DNA of 64,000 nucleotides from Enemella evansiae (GTDB lineage Bacteria > Pseudomonadota > Alphaproteobacteria > Rhodobacterales > Rhodobacteraceae), in the NCBI GenBank assembly GCA_017255395.1, contig JAFKDC010000011.1, forward strand, positions 62,001-126,000, in the 5' to 3' direction. Positions 53,796-63,006 of the stretch are shown here, in pieces. Numbering within the stretch: the first letter of the stretch is position 1; the number at the start of each line of letters is the position of its first letter. Made by a program: the position numbers and the translations under genes. The notes under the pieces were generated by a model. The model saw only the letters and a program-made list of their open reading frames with translations. It ran no database searches and had not been told where the DNA came from.

Positions 53796-54119
53796 ATGAC
53801 GGACAAGCTGGTGAAACTGGGTATGCTCTCGGCCGGTATCCTGCTGGGCGCCGCAACCCTTGTGGAGGCGCAACAGACGATGCGCCACTGCGCCCCGCGC
53901 GACAAGGTGGTGGAGCGTCTGGCCACGAAATACGGCGAGACGCGGCAAAGCATGGGGCTGGGCTCCAACAATGCGGTGATGGAGGTTTTCGCCTCTCCCG
54001 ACTCGGGGTCCTGGACCATCACGGTGACGATGACCAACGGCGTTACCTGTCTTGTCGCCAGCGGGCAGGCCTTTGAAGAACTGGCCGAGGCACTGCCGCC
54101 CAAGGGCGACGACGCGTGA
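53796..54119 (+). CDS. Small exported hypothetical protein (107 aa)
   Basis: 107 residues. N-terminal signal-type segment (MTDKLVKLGMLSAGILLGAA then TLVEAQQ, cleavage near 25), then RHCAPRDKVVERLATKYGETRQSMGLGSNNAVMEVFAS and a second cysteine in VTCLVASG, so probably one disulfide. I recall this as a common periplasmic protein type in roseobacters, without function. AAAAGG is 9 bp before the ATG. Confidence 0.75.
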   Translation: MTDKLVKLGMLSAGILLGAATLVEAQQTMRHCAPRDKVVERLATKYGETRQSMGLGSNNAVMEVFASPDSGSWTITVTMTNGVTCLVASGQAFEELAEALPPKGDDA

Positions 54120-54412
54120 CCCCGGCGCGGGCTGCGGCCCGCCGTCCAGTCTACTGCCGCAAGCCGGGCTGGCGCCGAAGCGCGAGGGCCCGGCTTTTCC
54201 ATTTCCCCATATCCCGGGGCCACGCCGCCCCGGGCCGGAACGGGCCGTCCGCCCCCGCGCATTCCTGACAGGCCGCTCCGCGGACAGGAGCCCCGCCACG
54301 CCACCCGGCCGTCTGGCATCCCTGCCGCACCCCGGGCCGGATCGGCGCCGTCCCCCTTGGCCTGCCCGCCTCCGCCGTGGCAGTAATCCCGGGACCAGCG
54401 GAAAGGGCGCCC

Positions 54413-55672
54413 ATGAAGATCCTCCTGATCCACCAGAATTTCCCCGGCCAATACAAGCATCTGGCGCCCGCGCTTGTGGCCCTTGGCCACCAGGTCGTGG
54501 CCCTCACCTGCAAGGTCAAGGAACCGCAACACTGGAAAGGCGTGCAGATCGTGCCCTACGCCATTCGCGGCTCCAGCACGCAGGGCATCCACCCCTTGCT
54601 GTCGGATTTCGAGACAAAACTCTTGCGCGGCACCTCCTGCTACCAGGGCGCCATGGCGCTGAAAAAGCAGGGGTTCGAGCCGGATGTCATCTGCGCGCAC
54701 CACGGCTGGGGCGAAAGCCTGTTTCTGAAGGACGTCTGGCCCAAGGCGCGGCTGGGTCTGTACTGCGAGCTTTATCACCTGTCGCAACAGCCCTTCCTGA
54801 ACTTCGACCCCGAGTTTCCCAGCCGCACGCCGGACACCGACGGGCTGCGCATCCGGCTGAAGAACCTCAACAACCGCCTGCACGAAGAGGTCATGGACGC
54901 GGGCATCTCGCCCACCCGCTTCCAGGCCTCGACCTTCCCGGCGGAATGGCAGGAACGAATCACCGTCGCCCATGACGGCATCGACACCGATCTGGTGCGC
55001 CCCGATCCGCAGGCCCGCCTCGGGCTCGACGACGGCAGGGTGCTGACCCGCGACGACGAGGTCATCACCTTCATCAACCGCAACCTCGAACCCTACCGCG
55101 GCTACCACATCTTCATGCGGGCGCTGCCCGGCATCCTGAAGCGGCGGCCAAACGCGCATGTTGTGCTTCTGGGCGGGGACGACACCTCTTACGGGGCGCG
55201 TCCGCCGAAGGGGCAGACGTGGAAGCAGATCTTCATCGACGAGGTGCGGGGCCGAATCCCCACGCCGCACTGGAACCGCGTGCATTTCCTGGGCCGCGTG
55301 CCCTACGAGCGGTTCCTCGCGATGATGCAGATCAGCACCGCGCATGTCTACCTGACCTATCCCTTCGTGCTGTCGTGGTCCCTGCTGGAGGCGATGAGCG
55401 CGGGCTGCGCGATCCTCGCCAGCGATACGGACCCGGTGCGCGAGGTCATGACAGAGGGTGAAACCGGCTGGATGGTCGATTTCTTCGACACCGAGGCCCT
55501 GACCGAGCGTCTGTGCGCGCTGCTTGACGATTCAGAGGCGCGCGCAAGGCTTGGCCGAACGGCCCGCGCCTTCGCGCAGGAACACTACGACCTGCAGCGC
55601 CTCTGCCTGCCGAAGCACGTCGAGTGGGTCATGAAACTGGCCGACATGCCCCCGCGCCCACCGCGCGACTGA
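54413..55672 (+). CDS. Glycosyltransferase family 4 protein
   Basis: 419 residues, GT-B fold. N-terminal MKILLIHQNFPGQYKHLAPA with the nucleotide-sugar acceptor domain and H-H-G-W-G-E; C-terminal GT1/GT4 domain (about 215-400) with N-R-N-L-E-P-Y-R-G-Y-H (about 230-240), VHFLGRVPYERFLAMM, and the E-x7-E-like LLEAMSAGCAILASDTDPVREV. Retaining transferase using a nucleotide sugar; acceptor unknown. Start at ATG 54413 with GAAAGGG upstream. Isolated, not part of a polysaccharide cluster. Confidence 0.88.
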   Translation: MKILLIHQNFPGQYKHLAPALVALGHQVVALTCKVKEPQHWKGVQIVPYAIRGSSTQGIHPLLSDFETKLLRGTSCYQGAMALKKQGFEPDVICAHHGWGESLFLKDVWPKARLGLYCELYHLSQQPFLNFDPEFPSRTPDTDGLRIRLKNLNNRLHEEVMDAGISPTRFQASTFPAEWQERITVAHDGIDTDLVRPDPQARLGLDDGRVLTRDDEVITFINRNLEPYRGYHIFMRALPGILKRRPNAHVVLLGGDDTSYGARPPKGQTWKQIFIDEVRGRIPTPHWNRVHFLGRVPYERFLAMMQISTAHVYLTYPFVLSWSLLEAMSAGCAILASDTDPVREVMTEGETGWMVDFFDTEALTERLCALLDDSEARARLGRTARAFAQEHYDLQRLCLPKHVEWVMKLADMPPRPPRD

Positions 55673-55682
55673 TAAAGCGGGG

Positions 55683-55727
55683 CGTTTTCCTGCAAGGAAA
55701 ACGAAACGAATTCTTTCAAAGAATTCG
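55683..55727. repeat. Pair of adjacent perfect hairpins at a convergent junction
   Basis: CGTTTTCCT (55683-55691) with AGGAAAACG (55695-55703), loop GCA; then CGAATTCTTT (55707-55716) with AAAGAATTCG (55718-55727), one central base. Both lie between the convergent GT4 and DUF3576 genes and may be a bidirectional terminator or a REP-like element. AT-rich stems are unusual in this genome. Confidence 0.65.
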
Positions 55728-55732
55728 GCGCC

Positions 55733-56233
55733 TCAGATCCGGCTGTCCTGTGCGCGCAATTGGCGGGCGCGTGTCAGGATGGCATCCTCGATGGCGCGCA
55801 CCGTCGCTTCCGGCGCGGGGCCGGAATTGGTCATCAGCGCAATGTTCAGAGAGCGTGCATCCAGCGCCGGGTCGCTGACGTAGATCGTCGCGCGATAGGC
55901 CCGGCCCCCGCCCGGAGGCGTGCCATAGCCGGTGGTGATGACTCCGGTGAAGGGATCGACCGACTGTACCGGCAGGAAATCGAGCGTCTCCAGCGAGGCA
56001 TTCCAGATGTATTTGTTGACCGCGCCGACCTGTCCGGCGTCGTCGCGCGGCCGGAAGAGATCCCAGATCGTGGAACGCGAGCGCGCGCGGCGGCCCTTCT
56101 CGAGGTCGAGTTCATCGAGGATCTGATTGGCGCTCGGGGTCTCCACGGGCTGCCCAGCCCGGTTTCCGCAGCCCGCCGTCACCGCCAGCACCACCACCAG
56201 CGCCGTGCCGGTTACGAGTCGCGAAATGCGCAT
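55733..56233 (-). CDS. DUF3576 domain lipoprotein
   Basis: 166 residues starting MRISRLVTGTALVVVLAVTA with lipobox T-A-G-C (C23). The body includes S-T-I-W-D-L-F-R (about 55-62), V-N-K-Y-I-W-N-A-S-L-E-T-L-D-F-L-P (about 72-88) and D-P-F-T-G-V-I-T-T-G-Y-G, characteristic of the alphaproteobacterial DUF3576 family. Outer-membrane or periplasmic, function unknown. Start at ATG 56233; the frame extends 40 codons further without support. Confidence 0.85.
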   Translation of the reverse strand: MRISRLVTGTALVVVLAVTAGCGNRAGQPVETPSANQILDELDLEKGRRARSRSTIWDLFRPRDDAGQVGAVNKYIWNASLETLDFLPVQSVDPFTGVITTGYGTPPGGGRAYRATIYVSDPALDARSLNIALMTNSGPAPEATVRAIEDAILTRARQLRAQDSRI

Positions 56234-56502
56234 GTCACCCTCTCCCACCTCGGATCGTTCGGAACCCTGCATACAAGCGGGGCGCCATGGCGGCAAGAGA
56301 CCATTGACCGCCGTATTCCCGCGGGAATCCCCGGTAAAAGCGCCGCCAGGCAAAGGCCTTGTGACAATTGCGCATCACTGATCCGGATGTTGAGGCACGG
56401 ATTTTCGGACGGGTTGCAAAGGCGGGGCCGTGAAGCGCATAGAAACCGCATCAAGGTCGGAACACCGGCTTGGTACGTGCCTTTGAACACATGAGGGAAA
56501 CA

Positions 56503-57495
56503 ATGAAAAACATCCTGTTTGCGACCACCGCACTGGTTGCCGTCGCGGGTGCAGCAGCTGCCGAAGTGACCATCACCGGCTCCGCCGAGCTGGGCCTTGT
56601 CCAGAACGAAAACGGCTCCGGCGACTTCTACACCGGTGACCTGTCCGAAACCCAGGTCTTCACCGACATCGACGTGACCTTCACGATGACCGGCGAAGCC
56701 GACAACGGCCTGACCTTCGGCGCCACCATCGACCTGGACGAAGTCAACGACGAGTGCGGCCCCACCACCTGTGACGCCGACACCAACAACTCGTCGCGCC
56801 TGCCCGACGCCAACATGTTCCTGGCATATGGCGCAGCTCGCCTGACCGTCGGTGACACCGACTCCGCGTTCGACGCACGCCTGACCGAAACCAACCTGGC
56901 CGGCGGCACCCTGAACGACGACGAAACCGTGCACCCGGGCTGGAACGGCCACTCGTCCTTCGACGAGTTCTACGGTGGTCAGGAAATCCGCTTCGACTAC
57001 ACCTTCGACGCGTTCACCATGTCGGTCTCGACCTCGCCGGACAGCAGCAAGACGTTTGACCCGTCCTATGCAGTCGGTGTGTCCTACAACGCCGACCTGG
57101 CAGGTCTGAACCTGGCCCTGGGCCTGGGTTACATCCAGGTTGACGAAGCAGCGGCTGGCTACGACAGCGAGCTGGGTGTCAGCGTTGCAACCACCTTCGA
57201 CAACGGCCTGCAGGCTGTGCTGAACTACTCCAAAATGTCCGACGACTCGTCGGGCGGCCTGGATGACGGCAACCACTGGGGTGTCGGCGTTGCATACACC
57301 ATGAACGCCCTGACCCTCGCCGCCAACTACGGTGAGTACGACTTCGACGGTGGTGACTCCTCGGGTTACGGCCTGGTCGCCAACTACGACTTCGGCGGCG
57401 GTCTCGTCGGTCAGTTCGGCTACGGCGCTGGCGAATTCTCCGGCCCCGCAACCTACGAAGACACCTGGTCGCTGGGTCTGTCGATGTCCTTCTAA
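56503..57495 (+). CDS. Outer-membrane porin
   Basis: 330 residues: signal peptide (MKNILFATTALVAVAGAAAA, about 1-20), then an acidic beta-barrel with alternating hydrophobic strands and terminal W-S-L-G-L-S-M-S-F ending in phenylalanine, the outer-membrane assembly signal. Rhodobacter-type general porin. Codon use is strongly biased (AAC, GAC, CTG, CCG), as expected of a very highly expressed gene. GAGGGAAACA precedes the ATG and a strong terminator follows. Divergent from the DUF3576 gene. Confidence 0.93.
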   Translation: MKNILFATTALVAVAGAAAAEVTITGSAELGLVQNENGSGDFYTGDLSETQVFTDIDVTFTMTGEADNGLTFGATIDLDEVNDECGPTTCDADTNNSSRLPDANMFLAYGAARLTVGDTDSAFDARLTETNLAGGTLNDDETVHPGWNGHSSFDEFYGGQEIRFDYTFDAFTMSVSTSPDSSKTFDPSYAVGVSYNADLAGLNLALGLGYIQVDEAAAGYDSELGVSVATTFDNGLQAVLNYSKMSDDSSGGLDDGNHWGVGVAYTMNALTLAANYGEYDFDGGDSSGYGLVANYDFGGGLVGQFGYGAGEFSGPATYEDTWSLGLSMSF

Positions 57496-57520
57496 GGACA
57501 TCAGCCATTCGGCTTAGGGA

Positions 57521-57549
57521 AGAGCGGGCGCTTGCGTCCGCTCTTTTCT
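57521..57549 (+). terminator. Rho-independent terminator after the porin gene
   Basis: AGAGCGGGCG (57521-57530) pairs with CGTCCGCTCT (57535-57544, one G-U in RNA) over a 4-base loop, followed by TTTCTTTT. Confidence 0.92.
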
Positions 57550-57585
57550 TTTGGTTCAACGGCCCGGCACTTGCCCGAGGCCGCC

Positions 57586-59046
57586 ATGACCCCCCAGGAA
57601 ATCCGCGCAGCGTTTCAGAAGGCCCTGGCCTTCCTGCAATCCGGCCAGCCCGACCGGGCAGAGCCGCTGCTGACCACGCTGCTGGAAGCGACTCAGGGCG
57701 CCGCCGAGGTGCATTTCCACCTCTCGCGCGTGGCCGAGATGCGCGGCGAGACAGAGGCCCAGATCGCCGCCCTGACCGAAGCCCTGCACAAGAAGCCCGA
57801 TGAGCCCGCCGTGCTGACGGCGGCAATCACCGCGCACAGCCGTCGCGGCGACACGGCAGAGGTTGTCGCGCTTTACGACCGGCTCATCGCGCTGACCCCC
57901 AGGGACATCGGCCCCCGGGCGGACAAGGCGCTGTATCTTCAGAACACCGGCGATTTCGAGGGCGCCGAGAAGATCCTGCGCAGGCTGATCCGCCAGAACC
58001 CGCAGGCGCTGGAGCTTTACCGCATGCTCTCGACCGTCACCAAGCTGCCCAGGGGCGATGCGCTGGTGCGGCAGATGCGCGCCTTCTGGCCCGACAAGCG
58101 GCTGAACGATCACGGGCGCATGCATCTGGGCTTTGCCCTGGCCAAGGTGTCCGAGGATTCGGGTCAGACCGACAAGGTCTTTGCCTTCCTCCGCCCCGCC
58201 AACGCCGCGCAGGGGCGCCTTGCGCCCTTCGATGCCCCTGCCCGCGACGCGGAATGGCGGGCCTTCCGGGCGGCGCAGGACGCCCCCGACTACAGCAGCC
58301 CCGTTACCCCCCTGCCCCAGCGTCCCGTCTTCGTCACCGGCCTGCCACGGTCGGGCACCACGCTGGTGGAACAGATCATCGCCGCCCACAGCGGCGCCCG
58401 CGCGGGCGGAGAGATGGGGCACGCTCTGTCGCAGGCCGTCGCCGCCTTCGGCCCCGCCGCACGGGCGAAGCCGCTGGCCAGCCTCGGCGCGGAAGAGCTG
58501 GGCGCCTATGCAGAACGCTATACCCGCCTCGTGCGCCGCGACACCGGCAGCGCGCCCGGCGTCGTCACCGACAAGTCGATCCAGTCGCATCTGGTCTACG
58601 GCTACATCGCCCGCGCCATGCCAGAGGCGCGGCTGATCGTCGTCCACCGCGATCCGCGCGACATCGCGCTGTCGATCTACCGCAACCATTTCGCCCTTGG
58701 CACGCACCGTTACGCCACCGACCTCGCCGCCATCGCGGGCACCATCAAGCGATTCCGCGAGAACATCGACTGGTGGCGCCCGCGGCTTGGCGATCGCCTG
58801 TTCGAGATTCGCTACGAGGTTCTCGTCGGCGATCCCGAATCGCAGGCCCGTGCCCTGATCGCCGCCGCCGGGTTGAAGTGGGAGGACGCCTGTCTCGACT
58901 TCCACAAGGCCAGGGGCGCGGTGAAGACGCTGAGCCTGGCGCAGGTGCGCCAGCCTATTCATGCCGGACGCCGCGAGGCCTGGCGCAAGTACGAGGCCGA
59001 CCTGGCCCCCTTCATCGCAGCATGGGGAGACGACCCTTGGGACTGA
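57586..59046 (+). CDS. TPR-repeat sulfotransferase family protein
   Basis: 486 residues: TPR-like helical repeats (about 5-190; QSGQPDRAEPLLTTLLEATQ, then NTGDFEGAEKILRRLIRQNP), then a sulfotransferase domain (about 235-470) with the 5'-PSB motif F-V-T-G-L-P-R-S-G-T-T-L-V (about 248-260) and 3'-PB region V-H-R-D-P-R-D-I-A-L-S-I-Y-R-N. It would transfer sulfate from PAPS; acceptor unknown. CCCGAGG precedes the ATG. Its last bases overlap the PLPBP gene start, so the two are probably one operon. Confidence 0.87.
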   Translation: MTPQEIRAAFQKALAFLQSGQPDRAEPLLTTLLEATQGAAEVHFHLSRVAEMRGETEAQIAALTEALHKKPDEPAVLTAAITAHSRRGDTAEVVALYDRLIALTPRDIGPRADKALYLQNTGDFEGAEKILRRLIRQNPQALELYRMLSTVTKLPRGDALVRQMRAFWPDKRLNDHGRMHLGFALAKVSEDSGQTDKVFAFLRPANAAQGRLAPFDAPARDAEWRAFRAAQDAPDYSSPVTPLPQRPVFVTGLPRSGTTLVEQIIAAHSGARAGGEMGHALSQAVAAFGPAARAKPLASLGAEELGAYAERYTRLVRRDTGSAPGVVTDKSIQSHLVYGYIARAMPEARLIVVHRDPRDIALSIYRNHFALGTHRYATDLAAIAGTIKRFRENIDWWRPRLGDRLFEIRYEVLVGDPESQARALIAAAGLKWEDACLDFHKARGAVKTLSLAQVRQPIHAGRREAWRKYEADLAPFIAAWGDDPWD

Positions 59047-59690
59047 CCGACATCCGCACCCGTATCGAAAAGGCCTGCAAGGAGGCGGACCGCGATCCGT
59101 CCGACGTGACGCTGGTGGCGATCAGCAAGGTCCAGCCGCTGGAGCGGGTCGAGGCGGTGCTGGCCGAGGGGCAGCGCGTCTTCGGCGAGAATCGCGTGCA
59201 GGAGGCGGCGGGCAAGTGGCCCGATTTCAAGGCGCGCTTCGATGGCGTCGCGCTGCATCTGGTCGGTCCCCTGCAATCGAACAAGGCCCGTCAGGCGATG
59301 GAGCTGTTCGACGTGATCCACTCGGTCGACCGGCCCAAGCTGGCGCAGGCCATCGCGCGACTCGCACAGGAACTGGGCAGCTGCCCCGACCTCTTCATTC
59401 AGGTGAACACCGGCGAAGAGGATCAGAAGGCCGGTATCCTGCCCGCCGAGGCGGATGATTTCATCGCAGAATGCCGCGGGCTCGATCTGCCGGTCAGGGG
59501 GCTGATGTGCATTCCCCCGGTCGAAGAGACGCCCTCGCTGCACTTTGCCCTGCTGGGCAAGATCGCCGCGCGCAACGGGCTGGAGGGCCTGTCGATGGGG
59601 ATGAGCGGCGATTTCGAAGAGGCCATCGCGCTGGGGGCGACCCATGTGCGCGTCGGCTCCGCCATCTTCGGAGAGCGCGTGAAGACCTGA
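59037..59690 (+). CDS. Pyridoxal phosphate homeostasis protein (YggS/PLPBP family)
   Basis: 217 residues from a TTG start with GGGAG 8 bp upstream; an ATG at 59022 in the same frame lacks a ribosome site. Single-domain TIM barrel binding PLP through K31 in VAISKVQP, with FGENRVQEA (about 59-67), H-L-V-G-P-L-Q-S-N-K (about 81-90) and G-L-S-M-G-M-S-G-D-F. Balances free PLP and keto-acid metabolism, with no catalytic reaction known. It overlaps the sulfotransferase end by 10 bases. Confidence 0.92.
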   Translation: MGLTDIRTRIEKACKEADRDPSDVTLVAISKVQPLERVEAVLAEGQRVFGENRVQEAAGKWPDFKARFDGVALHLVGPLQSNKARQAMELFDVIHSVDRPKLAQAIARLAQELGSCPDLFIQVNTGEEDQKAGILPAEADDFIAECRGLDLPVRGLMCIPPVEETPSLHFALLGKIAARNGLEGLSMGMSGDFEEAIALGATHVRVGSAIFGERVKT

Positions 59691-59732
59691 AGGCGCCTTG
59701 CGGCCCGTGCCCGTCCAAGCTAATCCGCTGCC

Positions 59733-60665
59733 ATGCGCATCGTTCGAGACTATCAGTACGTCAGGCCCGAGGATCGGGGCGCCAGCGTCGCCATCGGCAA
59801 CTTCGACGGCGTGCACCTCGGCCATCAGGCGGTCATCGACCTTGCCCGCAACGCGGCCCCCGCCGCCCCGCTGGGCGTGCTGACCTTCGAGCCGCACCCG
59901 CGCGAATATTTCGCCCCCGAGGCCCCCGCCTTCCGCCTGATGAGCGCCGAGGCCCGCGCCGCGCGCCTTGAAAAGCTGGGCGTCGAGCACCTGTATCAGC
60001 TGAACTTCAACACCGCGCTGGCCTCTCTGACGCCGCGCGAGTTTGCCGCCAATGTCATTCGCGACGGCCTTGGGCTGGTGCATGTGGTCGTGGGCGCCGA
60101 CTTCTGTTTCGGCAAGGGCCGCGCCGGGACCGTGGCGGACCTTCAGGCCTTCGGCGAAGAGATGGGGTTCGGCGTGACCGTGGCGGACTTGCTGGAGACC
60201 GGCGGGCAAGAGGTCTCTTCGACCGCGATCCGCGAGGCACTGTCTGCCGGACGCCCCTGCGACGCCGCCCTGCAACTGGGCCACTGGCACCGCATCGACG
60301 GGCAAGTGATCGGCGGCGAACAACGCGGGCGCGTGCTGGGCTATCCCACCGCGAACATGTCCATCGACGGGCTGCACCCGCCGAAGCTGGGCGTCTACGC
60401 GGTGCTGGTCGAGGTTCGCGACGGCCCGCACAAGGGCAGCTACCACGGCGCCGCCTCGATCGGCGTGCGGCCCATGTTCGGCGAGAACACCGCGAATATC
60501 GAGACGTTCCTCTTCGATTTCACCGGCGACCTCTACGGCGCGACCCTCTCGGTTGGGCTGGTGGACTACCTGCGGCCCGAAGAGAAGTTCGACAGCCTCG
60601 ACGCGCTGATCGTCCAGATGGATGCCGATTGCACCCGCGCCCGAGAGATCCTGTCGGCGCTCTGA
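59733..60665 (+). CDS. ribF: Bifunctional riboflavin kinase / FAD synthetase
   Basis: 310 residues. N-terminal FMN adenylyltransferase domain (about 10-170; I-G-N-F-D-G-V-H-L-G-H-Q near 21-32, T-F-E-P-H-P, G-A-D-F-C-F-G, S-S-T-A-I-R) and C-terminal riboflavin kinase domain (about 185-305; G-R-V-L-G-Y-P-T-A-N near 206-215, and the E-T-F-L-F-D-F region). Makes FMN and FAD for the many flavoproteins of this window. 42 bp after the PLPBP gene, same direction. Confidence 0.95.
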   Translation: MRIVRDYQYVRPEDRGASVAIGNFDGVHLGHQAVIDLARNAAPAAPLGVLTFEPHPREYFAPEAPAFRLMSAEARAARLEKLGVEHLYQLNFNTALASLTPREFAANVIRDGLGLVHVVVGADFCFGKGRAGTVADLQAFGEEMGFGVTVADLLETGGQEVSSTAIREALSAGRPCDAALQLGHWHRIDGQVIGGEQRGRVLGYPTANMSIDGLHPPKLGVYAVLVEVRDGPHKGSYHGAASIGVRPMFGENTANIETFLFDFTGDLYGATLSVGLVDYLRPEEKFDSLDALIVQMDADCTRAREILSAL

Positions 60666-60877
60666 ATCCGTCCCGGTCGCCTTTCCCCGGCAAGGGCTGC
60701 CTCTTCACCGGAACGCTTCCCCCGTGCGGGCCTTCAGATTGCGCCGCGCGTTGCCAGAGAAACGCTGCACCCTGATGACCGGCCCGGCCCGCCCGCGCCG
60801 CCCGGTCCCCGCCCCTCTCGATGCTCTGATCGTGCCACGCATTGTCCTTCGGGCGCGGCTTCGCTAAGGCTCGGGGC

Positions 60878-61354
60878 ATGAGTTCCGACCCCATCCCCCG
60901 CGACGGTCTCGCCCCCCGCTTCTGGGAAAAGAAGCCCCTGACGAAGATGTCGCACCCGGAATGGGAGGCGCTCTGCGACGGCTGCGGCAAGTGCTGCCTG
61001 AACAAGCTGGAGGACGAGGAGACCGGCGAAGTCGCCCTGACCCGCGTCGCCTGCCGGCTGTTCGACGACACCACCTGCCGCTGCGCGCAATACCCGATCC
61101 GTCACCAGTTCGTGCCCGAATGCATCGTGCTGAAGCCCTCGAACATCGCCGACAACCTCTACTGGATGCCCGAGACCTGCGCCTACAAACGGCTCTGGAC
61201 CGGGCAGAGCCTGCCCGGCTGGCACCCGCTTCTGACCGGGCGTCAGGACAGCGTCCACGAGGCGGGCGTGTCCATGCTGCACCGCACGGTGGCGGAATTC
61301 GAGGTCGACGATGACGACTGGGAAGATCACATCATAGAGGAGCCCACGGGATGA
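60878..61354 (+). CDS. YcgN-type cysteine cluster protein (UPF0260)
   Basis: 158 residues with the C-x2-C-x2-C-C cluster (C33-D-G-C-G-K-C39-C40) and further C's in VACRLFDDTTCRCAQYPIRH and ETCAYK, the YkgJ/YcgN pattern thought to bind zinc or an iron-sulfur cluster. N-terminal W-E-K-K-P-L-T-K-M-S-H-P-E-W-E-A-L-C is family-typical. The reaction is unknown. Its stop overlaps the threonine aldolase start (ATGA). Confidence 0.88.
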   Translation: MSSDPIPRDGLAPRFWEKKPLTKMSHPEWEALCDGCGKCCLNKLEDEETGEVALTRVACRLFDDTTCRCAQYPIRHQFVPECIVLKPSNIADNLYWMPETCAYKRLWTGQSLPGWHPLLTGRQDSVHEAGVSMLHRTVAEFEVDDDDWEDHIIEEPTG

Positions 61355-62391
61355 GCCTGTCCTTCGCATCCGACAATTGCGCCCCGGTGCCGCAACAGAT
61401 CCTCGACGCGGTCGCCCGCGTGAACAGCGGCGCCATGCCCAGCTATGGGGCCGACCCCGAGACCGCCGCTGTCGAGGCGCGCTTTCGCGAGATCTTCGGC
61501 TGGCCCGGGGCGCGGGTCTTCCTCGTGGCCTCCGGCACGGCGGCCAATGCGCTGGCGCTCTCGGTGCTCTGCCCGCCCTACGGCACGGTCTTCTGCTCCG
61601 AGGTGGCGCATGTGCACGAGGACGAATGCAACGCGCCCGAGTTCTACACCGGCGGCGCGCGGCTGACACTGGTGCGCGGCGGCGACATGATGACGCCCGA
61701 AGCCCTGCGGACCGCTTTGGCCGCCGAGGGCAACCGCGGCGTTCATGGGCCGAAGCGCGCGGCGGTCTCCGTGACCAACGTGACCGAGATGGGCAACGTC
61801 TACACGCTGGACGAACTGTCGGCGCTTGGCGCGGTGGCGCGCGAGCATGGCCTGCCGGTGCATCTGGACGGCGCGCGCCTGGCCATGGCCTGCGCAAAGC
61901 TGAGCTGCACCCCCAAGGCCATGGCAGAGGCACTGGGGGCCGAGGTGGTCGTCTTCGGCGGCACGAAGGTGGGCGCCATGGATGTCGAGGCGGTAGTGCT
62001 GCGCGACGGCAGCCGTGCCGACGAGATGGCCTATCGGATCAAGCGCGGCGGGCATCTCTATTCCAAGGGCCGCTACATGGCCGCGCAGATGGCCGCGCTG
62101 CTGGAGGACGACCTGTGGCGCGTCCTCGCCACCCACGCCAACGCACGCTGCGACAGGCTGCGCGCCGGGATCGAGGATCTGGGCGTCGAGGTGATCAACC
62201 CGACCCATGCCAATATGTTGTTCATCCGCCTGCCGGTGCGCGTGCACGAAGCGCTGAAGGCGCGCGGCGTGGTGCATTTCTTCGACAGCGGCGCGCCCGG
62301 GGACGTGGTGGCCGGGCGGCTGGTCTGCGACTGGTCAACGTCTGAGGAGCAGATCGCGGGGTTTCTGGACGCCCTGCGGATCGCTCTCTAG
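61351..62391 (+). CDS. Low-specificity L-threonine aldolase (beta-eliminating lyase family)
   Basis: 346 residues. PLP enzyme cleaving threonine or related beta-hydroxy amino acids to glycine and an aldehyde. Visible: N-terminal F-A-S-D-N-C-A-P-V (about 5-13), H-V-H-E-D-E-C-N-A-P (about 87-97), H-L-D-G-A-R-L-A-M-A (about 171-180) and the PLP lysine K206 in GGTKVGAM. Translationally coupled to the YcgN-type gene. Confidence 0.9.
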   Translation: MSLSFASDNCAPVPQQILDAVARVNSGAMPSYGADPETAAVEARFREIFGWPGARVFLVASGTAANALALSVLCPPYGTVFCSEVAHVHEDECNAPEFYTGGARLTLVRGGDMMTPEALRTALAAEGNRGVHGPKRAAVSVTNVTEMGNVYTLDELSALGAVAREHGLPVHLDGARLAMACAKLSCTPKAMAEALGAEVVVFGGTKVGAMDVEAVVLRDGSRADEMAYRIKRGGHLYSKGRYMAAQMAALLEDDLWRVLATHANARCDRLRAGIEDLGVEVINPTHANMLFIRLPVRVHEALKARGVVHFFDSGAPGDVVAGRLVCDWSTSEEQIAGFLDALRIAL

Positions 62392-62432
62392 CCGGTTCCT
62401 GCGGTTTTCGCCTGCCTGTGGCAGACGACCGG

Positions 62433-62493
62433 CTGGGGGCTTTGCCCCCGCTCGCTGCGGTCGCCCTCCAAGGTATCTGGAGACCAAAGAAGA
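62433..62493 (+). repeat. Dispersed intergenic repeat, copy E
   Basis: CTGGGGGCTTTGCCCCCGCT then CGCTGCGGTCGCCCTCCAAGG, TATCTGGAGACC, AAAGAAGAGC. Same layout as the other copies, with TATCT in place of TATTT. Between convergent aldolase and hspQ genes. Confidence 0.7.
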
Positions 62494-62667
62494 GCGGGCG
62501 CGGGGCCCCTCTCTGGTTTCGAAATACCTCGGAGAGCACGAGAGGCACAGCCTCTCGTACGAACGCCTGTCGACCGTTCCCGCGCCGCTGGCGGACCGGT
62601 TCGAATGTCTTCTTGACCGCGATCATGCCAGCCTGCCCTGTTCGGGCCGGGGCGAGTCGGGGCCGGC

Positions 62668-62994
62668 TCAGTTCATCTGGAAGTGAAGCGCGTAGCTGCC
62701 GTCCTCGAAGGCGCCGAACAGGTCGGGTATGTCCGGGTGATCCACCGGTTCGCCGGAATAATCCGCCACGAGGTTCTGCTCGGACACATAGGCCACGTAG
62801 AAGCTCTGCTCGTTTTCCGCCAGCAGATGGTAGAAGGGCTGGTCCTTGATCGGGCGGCTGTCCTCGGGGATCGCCTCGTACCATTCCTCGGTGTTGTTGA
62901 ATTCCGGATCCACGTCGAAGACCACCCCCCGGAAGGGGTGTTTGCGGTGCCGGACAACCTGGCCCAGATGATATTTTGCGCGCGTACGAAGCAT
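62668..62994 (-). CDS. hspQ: Heat shock protein HspQ
   Basis: 108 residues, MLRTRAKYHLGQVVRHRKHP then FRGVVFDVDPEFNNTEEWY, P-F-Y-H-L-L-A-E-N and Y-V-A-Y-V-S-E-Q-N-L, the HspQ (hemimethylated-DNA-binding YccV-like) fold. In enterobacteria HspQ is heat-induced and acts as an adaptor or specificity factor for Lon. AAAGGGAA is placed 5 bp before the ATG and directly beside a long inverted repeat, hinting at RNA-level or operator control. Confidence 0.93.
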   Translation of the reverse strand: MLRTRAKYHLGQVVRHRKHPFRGVVFDVDPEFNNTEEWYEAIPEDSRPIKDQPFYHLLAENEQSFYVAYVSEQNLVADYSGEPVDHPDIPDLFGAFEDGSYALHFQMN

Positions 62995-63006
62995 GTACTT
63001 TCCCTT

